Shown one piece after another: positions 24,001-36,000 of a stretch of 64,000 nt of DNA. A model generated the notes under the pieces. It searched no databases. It saw only the letters and a list, made by a program, of their open reading frames with translations, and was not told where the DNA came from. Numbering within the stretch: the first letter of the stretch is position 1; each line of letters begins with the position of its first letter. The position numbers and the translations under genes were made by a program. Origin of the DNA: Holothuria scabra (Eukaryota > Echinodermata > Holothuroidea > Aspidochirotida > Holothuriidae); assembly GCA_037179385.1 (NCBI GenBank), contig CM074187.1:50192879-50256878 (forward strand), in the 5' to 3' direction.

Positions 24001-27000
24001 ATAGGTTTCATATTTGGTATTAGGGCTGTCAGCGATTAGCCATTAATCGCCAGCCAAGTAATCGTTTAGTAAAATGGTACATGCAATTAATCGCATCTCA
24101 TGCCCTTGGACTCTGACTTGCGTTAAGTAAACAAGGTATAGTCCTTCTTCACAAGTTTAGCAGCCTTGACAAAGCAATCGATGTCTACAGTATGAACAAC
24201 AAGCTCAAAAATTGCGCAGAGCTATGACATTCACCTTTTATCCACCCAACCCCCTGTAGTATACATGTGATTGTGTGCAGTGTCATGGGGGACGTTTTAA
24301 TCCGTGAACCCCAAACATGGAACCTGTTGTGACAGGCTTTACTTCAACACCACCAATACATTTGTAATGAACATAATTTACAATGAAATTTGAAAGCACT
24401 AAACGTATGCATACACCACAGTGTCTTTTAAGTGCCCTGTGCGCCATTGTGCACTTCACCGTAATAGTTCAATTTCAACAGCCACTTGTCAATTCGCTAC
24501 TAGCATACGTCTCCCAAAATTTCAACTTGAAATCGACAAATTTCAAAAAATTACAAGTTCAGCTTTCTAACCATGTTATTCCTGTCCTTGTATCACGTAG
24601 GAGTGTTTGTAAGTCATGAACTGAAAAAAGTTTCAAAAATGTTTCCATCGCTGTTTATCAAGACCAACAGCATACATAGCAGCAGTTGCACACGTTAGCA
24701 GCCGGCTGAAAATCGTTAATGCCGCTGCTTCGTGCTATACATCTAACGAACTTCTGTTGCGAAGAATCGTACTCACTGATTGGCTGCTTGCGTTTAATGA
24801 ATGAAGCGGCTTCTTTAAAAGTGTGGGGATTCCCCGCTTCGAACGTAATTATTGAGGGAGGGTGTCATGTTATTGCCAATTGAAGTACACCCATTCTCTA
24901 AGCGCTTTTAACGATACACGTATGCCGAGCTAGGGAGCCGATCAGCATTACACTGCACTCTGCATGTAGCTAGCAGCTAGCAGTAGGTCATGTTTATGTG
25001 CTGCGAACGTACGTACGACTATTTACACGTACACAGTACAGCTCAGGCGGTAACTTAAACATAAAATGACCGGTGAAAACTACGATGTCTAGATTTGATC
25101 GTAGCCTATTATTGTTAGCTCTAACGTTACATTTTGTTCTGTAAACGTAGGTGGCTAGGCCCTAGGCCTAGTTTTTGTTGTGGCTTCAAGCCACACTACT
25201 TTTGGGAGGAAATTAGAAATGAAACAAATGGGGTAGATTGGGCAAGTGTCAAAATTAAATATATCGTAGTGGGACCTGCAGCTGTCTGCATAGGGCTCGT
25301 CGGCTACTTTCGCCGTGGATACTGTATTATGGCATAGCCTATACTTTGTGAACGATCGTTGTTTTGATATACTGAAACTTCATCTAGCTACTGTGTGGTG
25401 TAACGATATATATCAACCTTCAATGGAAGCAATTCTCTAAAAATTGCTTGATTGATGGGTCAGGAGATGGTCTGTAATGTTTTTGGTGGAGGTCGAAGGT
25501 CTCCTGGGGGCACATGGGGTCAAAGTCTGAAATCTCGTTATCATGATATCTCAAGGTAGAAAGCTTGGATTAATTTCATATTTGGTATGTGGATGCGTTA
25601 TGGTCAGGAAGTAATTCCTTTTGTTTGTGGCAGAGGTCAAAGGTCATATGGGGTCACCAGGGGTCAAAGTCTGAAAATCTTTTTAACACGATATCTCAAG
25701 GTAGAAAGCTTGGATAGATTTCATATTTAGCCTAGTATGTGGGTGCATTTTAGTCAGTAGATGGTCCCTATTGTTTTTGGCGGAGGTCAAAGTTCATCTG
25801 GGGTCACCTGGGGTCAAAGTCTGAAAATCTCGATAACATGATATCTCAAGATAGCAAGCTTGGATAAATTTCATTGTTTGGTATGTGGATGCGTTATGGT
25901 CAGGAAGTGGTTTCTTTTTGTTTGTGGCAGAGGTTAAAGGTCATCTGAGGTCACCAGGGGTCAAAGTTTGACATTTTAATGCGATATCTCAAGGTAGGAA
26001 ACTTGAATAGAATTCGTATTTGGTAATGGTATGTGGATGGGTTATGGTCAGGAAATAGGCTATGTTTTTTTTGGCGGAGGGCAAAGGCAGAGATGCCAAG
26101 TATCTCAATTTAGGCGGAATAATTGCAATTTTCCACGCTCGATTCATCCCCATTGTTTTTGGCAGAAACGAAAGGTCATCTGGGGTCTCCCGGGGTCAAA
26201 GTCAAGGAACCTTTTTAAGTAGCCTACAATCTTTCAAGATAGTTGTTTGTCCATCTGTCTGTCTGTTGTTTGCCTGTCTAGCTATGTATGGCTTTTATTG
26301 AGGTCAAAAGGTTATCTGGAATGACAAAATTATTTTTTGAACATGCTAGTATGTAGTAGTTTGTTAGTTAGTAGTTTGAATGAGAAGGTAATGGTGCATG
26401 ATGGTACTCTTTAAAACATTTATGTATCATCGAAACCTCAATGCATTTTTGCATTCTGGTTAGTGTATTTGTACTAACCTGTGTGTGGTTAAGTAGAAAA
26501 AGTTTGATGATGCATCAAAACATGCATAGTATATAGTGTCTTTCAAGTTGATAATAAACCAGTTCAAGTTCTTCCCTTTAGTAGTCTCTTATGACAGACC
26601 GAAAATACGATGGGCATATTCTACAACCACCAGCCCCACAGACTGGAATAGCCTGTGGAGTATATGGCAACCTCCCCCAAGGTCAAGCAGCAGAGCACTT
26701 GGCTGTGATCCTAGATGTCCCTCGTTTGATTCCTAGCCCAATTCATAACAGAGAAAAAATACAAAACAGAACCCTACTGCAATATTGCACGGGATGCTCA
26801 GCATTAGCAATTAAGTTTGAAAAACAGTTCAGTGCCCCACAACTGGAAAAGAGTCTGTGGGTGCCTCTAGATTGCCACAAGCTCACTTAGTTGAGGCATA
26901 AACTCCAACAAATGAAATGAATATAGCCAAAGGACGATTTAAAAGAAGGGTTTAAGGTTATATCAAGTTTCGATATATGTTAGAGGGGTACTTATTCTAT

Positions 27001-30000
27001 TGTAAGTATTTTGGTGAAATTTGCATTGAAATCCGATGTGTGATTCTCAAGATATGAGCAAGTTAAGTTGTCACATTTTCAACAACAGTGAACTTGTGGC
27101 CAGCACACATGATACCTATCCCCACATTAATGGACAGTCTTTTGTTTTTCTTTAAACTTTACAGCTTATTTTCTCCTCAGCGGTCCCATATTATCAAAAT
27201 GTGATTGCATAAGTGTCATGAGAACTTTTCAAACTTTGCAATTCCCATGGGAAGGTACTATTCTTATTAACGTCAAGGTCAACACAACAGTCTGAAAAGC
27301 AAAGGGAAACAAATCATTCCTTGTAAATGTGAGGAAGTGATATAAACTGCTACCTCAAGCTCATTTTGGAACACAAATCTAGTAACTCCATTTTCTGATA
27401 TCTCAAGAAATACATGTCCGATTGGAATTGAAATTTCACCTCACTGTTTAGATTTGGTTCTTCTTTTATATGTGAATATTAAATTTTTGCTTAAATTTCC
27501 CTTTTAATAGCTTCCAAAAGCACATGCTTGATATGTACTCAACAACTGTGCAGTTATATTCTCAGGATTTTGCTCCAGTCCATGGGACAATACATTTCAT
27601 GTTAATTGTTATCAGCATGAATTTTGAGTAAGGTTTTAGCCAGTCTCAGGCTAGTGGACTTCTGTATTTGTTGACCACTGTTTAAATGTGAGCTGTAATA
27701 GTCATTGTAGGGCAAATCCCATCACCCCAGGAACAACTTGACTGTATAGGTCTATAAATAGTGTATCATGTCATTATTACCCTTCAGTCAGGAAACATTT
27801 AATAAAGGTGTCACTGCTGTTTGCAGTACTGGAGATTATTTATGTCCTGAAATATTATCTAAGAAAACTTGCAAGTGAATTGAAGGAGATGCAAAACATG
27901 CTTCTGGCATTTCAGTTGACTGTATTCGTTTCAGACTGGCGTTTCAGTTGACTGTATATTTGTTCTGTTTTACATTTTAAGTTTTTAGGACAGAAATTGC
28001 CAAGAACCAATACAGTAGGTTCTTCAACTAGGTTTACAAACTAGTTGAAACCTCAACTAAGTTTACAAAATTATATTTGATCGAAATCTTTTTGTCTTTC
28101 ACTGCACCATGATAGTTTATTTTTTTGATGATATTGAAAAGATGTGGTTTCTTATTGTTTCTTCTTTTGTTTCTTTTTTTTGTTTTTTCTACTACAGGTA
28201 CTATTCTCCTTGATACTGTAAATTTGTCTTCAGAAGCAGGCCGCACCTCTCCTAAAGATGTTGAAGTTCTTGACAAACTAAGGAAATTCTGTCCAAATGT
28301 AATTCACCAAGACATTTTTGACTCTTTGCAAAGAGCTAAATTTGATATATCAGGTGAGTGCTATTCTGTGTAGGTCCATCTTTAGAATATTAAAGGTAAA
28401 GAGCTGTTCCCCACACCTTATTTTGAAGAAAAAGCTAAATAATGCAGTTTTCATCTTCCCTTCAAAGTATCTTTCATTACATTTTATTACTTGACTATTG
28501 AATATTCAAGGTAAACCAAGCAGTTATTTGTGGTAAATTTCACATTTGAAGTGAAAAAAAAAACATTGTCACATGACTCCCAACAGCCAATCATGAAACT
28601 GGACAGTCTACTACACTTCTTCAATTTGGGATGACTGCTCCTGCCCTTTAAATGTCCATATATAAACAGTTTTCTGGTTTCCCTTATCCCTTATCCATAT
28701 GTTACTTACTTCTTTCAAAGTGATCCCAGTTTCTATTACCTAATCTCTGGTGATTGGCTTGGAATGCCTGAGGACTGCAGTGGTCCTGATTCTGTAACTC
28801 TGGTAATAGACCTCATGGATTTTACAGATCAACATTGCTCCTCAGCAGATGAAACCACTAACAGCTGTAACTGACACCAACAGAAATTCAGACTTGTAAT
28901 TTTGCACTTATCATGAATTTGTTAGTTAAATAGAATTTTACGGCCCAGTTTCCAACCAATTGGTTCAAGTCAAGCCGGCTACAGCCTTTTTTCCACTTGT
29001 GGCAAACTGGCTTGTTTTCCTTGCTCCATTGCTTATGCTGAGCACCAAGCACAATGGTAGTAGGTCCTGTTTTTAAAGTCTTTGTTATAACCTGGTCAGG
29101 ACTTGGAACTCCTAACCTCCCAACTGCAAAGGCAGATACTCCAACCACACGACCATGCAGTCAGTCGTGAAGGCTGTATTCAGAATGTATTTGCAGTATG
29201 TATACCATGGTTAAATATGTACCTTTAATATGTTGCGAGATTCGTATTTCGTCATGTAAATTGATGTGGTTTGATAACATTGGATATAAGCTTTCACGGT
29301 ATTCCAAAAAAACATAACTGGTATAATCGGACGTCTAATAATCGTACTTCGATTATACCTGGTTTTTTCCCCGCACATATTACATTAAGTTCCTAAGTTG
29401 ACATATGTGCTGTAGCAAGCAAGTTACGTACATCTTTGTATCCGTAAGCCAGCGGAACTGGATACCTCAGTTGCGGTACTTGACTGGTAATTATACTACA
29501 ATTTATCAAAAGCAAAGAACCCTTTTTGGTTCCTTGCGGTAGCAAAGGAACCTATGTAGTCAGGTTGGCGTGTGTGTGTGTGTATGTGTGTGTGTGTGTG
29601 TGTGTGTGACACTTGCTTCGGTACGCTCTAACTCAACAAGGGAAGGTTGGATGGAACTTGGATTTGGTACATAGATTCGTCATAGGGAGAAGGTGTGCCC
29701 TATCGTTTTTGGTGGAGTTCAAAGGTCATTTGGGGTCACCAGAGGTCAAAAACTAAAAACCTTTTCAACAGGATATTTCTAGTTAGGAAACTTGGATAGA
29801 TGTCATACTTGATGTGTGGATGTGTTATGGTGTAAGGATGAAATTGGATATGTTCTGTGAAGGTCAAGGGGTCATCTGAGGTCACCAGGGGTCAAACACC
29901 GAAAAACGTTTTAACAGTATTTTAAGGTAGAAAGGACAGATTTCAAATCAATCTGTGTTTGGTTAAGGTCAAAGGCCATCAAGGTCACTGGAGGTCAACT

Positions 30001-33000
30001 GCTGGAAATGTTATTTAGAAAATCTTGTAAGCTAGATAAAGATAGTTTCAATAGATTTTTTTTATCCCACCTGGTTTTGCATGCTTACACACCCAAACAC
30101 CTTAGAAATTTGTCCTTTATGTTCGTTCAGTAATGATTCCTTTGGGTTGTACACATATTTTGGATCATTCAAAGTTTTAAGAGGGCAATAACTGAAATCT
30201 GTAGATTTCACTGAGCACAGGTCACTCTGCATTAAACTGGTCTCTCTGCCAGTGAAAGCAATGCATGGATTATACAATATATCTCTTTAATACTGCTGTG
30301 CTCTGTGGGGGTAACTTTATACTCATTCTATTATCACACTTCATTAATCACTTGCTTTCTGCTTGACTGCTGAATAAACCCTGTTTTCTGTGTAGAGGTA
30401 GCAAACAGGACAAGTGGTAGATTGTTTTAAAGTAACAGCAAGTTTTATTTGAGAGCTGGTAAAAATAACTTGTGAGAGAAATACAAGGGGGGTTTTTCTC
30501 TCTCTGACAACATTGTGTATCATTTATTGGTGATAATATCAAATTTGATTACAAGCATAAATACATATGGAAATGAGGTAGTGTTTTGGAAGGATTACCA
30601 AGCATTACAAAAGTTGAATTTCAGTAAGGCCACAGAAATTTAATCTTTGATTTCATGTAAAATTAGTTCTAAAATACCACTTGTGAAGATGTTACAAACA
30701 TTGAGTACAGTATGAACTTTTGCTTAGCTCTATTTCACAGACTCGCTGTACAGTTCTTATAATATCCAGCAAGGAACCACAGTGCCCATTGGGCTCTTGT
30801 TATTTATGCTCTCTGGCTCAGCTATATAAACTTTAAACAATGTTCATAAAATATGTGCCCGCAATGTATGGAAATCAGGAACGGAAACTGAATTTTTTGT
30901 TTATAATCCCCGCCCTGGCCCTCCCGCTGGCTAGCTCTCCAGTGCTTAACCCGCCAACAATCCGACTGCGCTTATTGTCCGTGTTTTTCCCCTACGTGCT
31001 CGGGTCTGCTCTACTACAAACTGAGCCCTAAAATTTTCTGCTTGGCAAATAAAACAAAAGCATTGAACTTTTACGGTAGAACCTGCTGTGCACCAAAGTG
31101 TTATATCCCTTCATTATTCGTTTGTAGCCCTAAAATTATGCTTGCTTTCATTCAACGATCATTCTAAAACTTTTCAATGAGAGTTACATGAACCATCGGG
31201 ATTTACACGGGTCGCCCGATTTCAATATCAGGGATCGACGAAACTACGCATGTCCGTAGGGACGGTAGTATAAGCCATACTAAAATAATGCAAGTGGTGC
31301 ACTCCAGTTAGCCACTACTGTAATGCAAATAAGTACATAAATTTATGTACAGCTTGCTTCGACACGGCTATTGGCCATGTGGCAACTTCCTGTATAATGT
31401 ACTACCGTAAGCCACACATTCACTCTCGATCTTTTCGCGAAGCTATCGCGAGCGATTATGAGAGCTGTTGTGTACATTGTACCGTTTATAAATGAGGATT
31501 GCTACCGAACAGAGAATACAATTGCACTTGTGTTCTGATTGGTTAATTTCGTGTCAGTTGATGTGACATCTTTACACTGAGCGTTCTTCTAGGCGATCGA
31601 CGTAGGGATTCCCAAATCTTTGTCCTTTTTATAAATATTAGAATTTTGTTAATGAAACAGCCCGATGCGCTTCCTTAATAAATAAATGGGTGGGGACTTT
31701 AAGGTAGAATATATATATGTTAAAATCAATCAAATTACTGTGATATGCCCGATGGTATTTGAGTTACAACGAATTAGAAAAAGCATTACATATGGATAAT
31801 TTCGAGACGGCTTGTTGACAGAAGCTTCGGCTGTACCAGCGAACCAAGATGACTTTGAGCCCCGAAAAATACTGTATGATAAAATAGCCAATAAATGCAG
31901 GCAGTAGATTTTGGAGCACCCTATCTGCACAGTACACATCGCTTGACCGAAAACTTGGAAGCTGCGCATTACAGCTCATATTGTATAAATTGTATTAGTA
32001 TTTGCACGGGTACAAAAATAGGAACTAGGTACCTAATCGCCATACCTGGTGTTATGGTGACTAAAACATGACAACATTTCGTTAGGCATGTTCCATAGTA
32101 CATCCATAATATTTTCCGAGATCACATTCACAAGTTCAATAATACTTCACATGTCACAAGGTTGTATCGTCTCTTTTGTTTCAAATAAAAAATGACAATC
32201 GTAACAGACAAAAGTCACTAGAGCCAAGTAAGAAAAATTCTACTCTCCAATGCCTATATCACTAAAGGGCTATGAACGTTCTTACGCAGCTAGTCTTGTG
32301 TTGACACCCGGGCATGCTGACATAGCTTTCATTCGTAAAATTTGTAGTATGCACGAATGCCACTCTGGGTCTGCCAAACGTGTATGTAATGGCCTGTCTA
32401 AAAAATCGTGAATATTTTCGGTGTCATTACAGTGATATCTTAGTACTTTACACATAGCGGCAAAGTGTTGATTTGGGTACAAGTGACACGCTTAATCATT
32501 GTGTAATTTTCGAGTTGTGTTTTTTTTGTCATTTTACTCGAGGTTGCATACCGTATGAAATGAAAGACCGCACACATGCTAGGCTCAGTTTACGTGCCGA
32601 ACGTTAAGGGCACTGTCTTTGCAAGCTGGGCGGGGTGATATCTTCAAGTTTCTGCGTAAAACGCTACTATTAATCACTGTCAGACAGCTTGCGTGCAAGA
32701 AGTGATGTACATATTGCTGCGAACACATATGTGAGCAGTATTGTAGCACACTACGTGACGATAGCAAATTCGGGCCGCACGCCGATCAAAATTTCAACTT
32801 CAGAAAACGAAGTGCAAACAACTCTCCAACTTGAACATAATTTCTAAGGACTCTCTTCATTCTCAGACTAGGAGAACGCTTACCAAATTGGCCAAAAATA
32901 TTAGTCCATTTTCTGGGGCAATCATGTAAATGAAGTGATTCTTTTTGCATGCGATATTTTCAAAGATTTGGGTAGTAGATTTGGGACAGGTAATATGATG

Positions 33001-36000
33001 GTGCGCGAGCATCCCGGTAACCCTGCAAAACACATCGTGAATGATCTACTCTCATGGAAACACAAAGGATCCCGCCGCCGATGAATTGTACTGTCAACTA
33101 GGACGAGATAGTGCTGTAACTTACATTTTTACGATTATTTCACAATTATTCACGATTATTTTCGATTCCTACGATATTACCGATTTTTTCGATTTTTCGA
33201 TTATTCTTCAAGGCAATAATCGAACCAAACCGTAACCGGTTATAACCGGTATCGGTAATATAACCGGTTTACCGTGAAAGCATAATTGGATACTCTCTGT
33301 GAGGTTTTTTTCAAGGACCCTTTTAAATCACATTATTATTTCTTTATTGATGTACATATTGTCTTCCATATGTTGCAACCTTAGAAGCTTTTTAGTGCAG
33401 ATCTTTCTGCAAATAATACACTAACACTTTTAAACAGCTTTAAAATAAGTCCATTAGCATTGTTAATGCTACTACTTGAAAAAAGCTTTACAAGAAGTCC
33501 ATTAACATTGTTACTATGTAGGAGTTAGTTGACAAAATTTGAGATTGTTGACATGTTTTTTTCCTTTTATCTATGATGTATTTTGATTTTCAGGTCTTTC
33601 AGCAATGGATGTTCTTCGGAAAGATTATAAATCTGTTTCTGGGAATGATTCAACCATTGGTCTCAGTAGCGTTCCTTGCTCTATAGAGGTAAACTGATTC
33701 TTGTATCTGTTAAGTTCATTTTACATATTGCACTTGCATGTCCAATTTACTGACCATTTCTACTCAAGTGTGAAACAAAATATGACCGTGTACATGTTGA
33801 GTAATCATATCTTTAGTACCAGGACTAGCCCAGGAGCATAGCTTGTTGTATGATCTGTACTGTGTTCCTGAGTAGAATAAACTATTCATAATGATAGTTA
33901 AGGTCATGGAGAAATGCATCTATTAAACATTGTAACTGTTCCTATCTCTGTGATTTGTTTCATGGTCAGTGCACATCTTGTCCCCCCCCCAATCGTTCCC
34001 TGTTTTTTAGCCCGGTCCAAAATAACTTTTTATCAGCTCTGCTCACTTAGAAGCAAAGTGTCTTATATGAAATTGAGGGAGTAATGTACCCTTATTTTTT
34101 TATCATCTTTTATATTTATGGTGTGTTGAGGGGTAAACCCTAGGTATAGGTGTATTTCATATGAACCACAGAGATACAGTCTCCATGCAAAACAATTATA
34201 GAAAAAGTACTCAAGGTTTTCTTTTTATTCAAAAAATGTATATACCATTGAGGAATTTTACCCTCTACCAATAATGGCATTTTATGCTTACAGTACACAT
34301 TGGAAACAACATTTGAATTTATGTATGCTAAGCATATGTTCTAAGTTACGTCTGTGAAAAAAGCACTTAAGATGCTTCGATTGATTCAGGTTCATGCAGA
34401 CAGCATGTACCATTTGACAGATTGTATCCAGCTTTTGTTCAAAGTCAGGAATTCTTTCTCCTTCAATTTCCATACTATTTTTCCTGAAAAATTTTCATTA
34501 AAATATTATTAGATTTGCATGCAGAATTGTCAGGTGCTTTTATTGTTGGCATGTGTGTAATTCCCTATTAGTGTCAGTGTATACAGTGATTGGGTATTAG
34601 CAAGTAGATATCCTGGCATTCATTACACTCAGGGAATTGAAGGATACTCAGGGGGAATGTTAATTAGATATATCCTCTATCAACACCCTAAATATGCTTC
34701 CAAAGGATTTGTACACACACACCTGTCAAAGTAAAAAATAAAACAATTTGATGAGGTAAGTCCTTGGCCCTGGATTTCAGTTCACAAAATTTGTCAGTGA
34801 AATAATGTTTGTAATGAAAACATTTCAAAGGCAACACATTGTTCTCATTAAAGAGTATGTGTTCGGCTGCAAATTGAATGGCTAAATGGTTTTTTGACAC
34901 ACCCAATTACCCAGTAAATGCCTTATGTATGTGGTGTTTTAAATCTTAATTGTGTTTAAAGGGAAAATGAATTCACCCCAATTTGAATTATTATGGGAGA
35001 TCGTTCCATTTTATGAATGTCTATTGAGAATCACGTGACAATATTTTTCTCACTGTGAAACTCTCAAGTCCTGGGTCACTGCTTGAATTACCCAGAATAT
35101 GGAATATCTCTCCTGAAATATGAAAGATACTTGGTAGAATCATATGAGGAAATTTGTGAGGTTTAGCTGTTGTTTTGAAATAACTCTGGGGATTTCGTTT
35201 GCCCTTTTAAAATGTTTTTATTTTTTTTTTTCGTATATGTTATACATCAAGATATTGATCTTTGGTGCTGGTTTTGAAATTGTATATCAGATGTACCAGT
35301 AACATTTCCTCCTCAGAAATATCAAAAGTTGTTTATTTTACCTTCAGGATACTGGTCAATAATTAATTTTACATGTCATTGGTTGCTAGGCAACATGACC
35401 TTATCAGGAGAGGTTTAATAGACTAGTACAGTAGTAGGCTTCATGGATGACAGTTAAATATTGTTTTATGGTTGGTGTATGCAGATACTTTGTTTTTCAG
35501 TGTGCTAGTATCTAATTGTGCCCTATCAGATTTTATCAAACTATTTCAGCAATATCCTTGGTAAGAAAGACACTAAGATTCACTTTAGAGAAGGAGGAAG
35601 GGCAACACAAAGTTTGGCGTTGAAGAAAATGTGACATCTTTTATACTTGATACTGGTATTCATTTCTAAATTAAGCTAACTGGTCTGTTTGAAAATGTTT
35701 TATCAGCACAACATTTAGCTATCTAGATACTGAGGAACTCAATCACCTTTAACACCTTTAAAAATCTTCCTCTTGTCCTTTTGAGATCGAGGTTATGTTG
35801 ATATTTTCGGTATCAATAGTTGAGGTTAGGGGTAACAAACCTGGAAAGAAAGACATCTTTGAAAATATGAAATCTCTTTAAAATGTTTTACTTCCTAAAA
35901 GGAATCACCAATTCATTGTGAAAATATTAAAATTAGAAGGGTATTTTAAAAGTTGTGTCCTCAAGTGTTTTTGACGCAGAAGGTACATGGGATGTGAGTA

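Larger units (their letters stand above)
22692..26463 (+). mobile_element. HINE-like element with 145-bp array, copy 3, interrupted
   Basis: The left hairpin TTGGTTTC/GAAACCAA (22692-22717) is followed by a (GT)n tract (22731-22795) and tandem units. The array is broken at 24020 by 1.4 kb of unrelated sequence and resumes near 25445 with more diverged units. The right end is GAAACC (26432-26437) followed by hairpin AATGCA-TTTT-TGCATT (26440-26455). The right GAAACC pairs with the left GGTTTC as a subterminal inverted repeat, the same plan as the copies at 8958 and 29528. Confidence 0.65.

Noticed and set aside
22850..24020. Regularly spaced repeats reminiscent of a CRISPR array.
   Set aside because: The whole 145-bp unit is repeated, with no unique spacers, in a eukaryotic intron.
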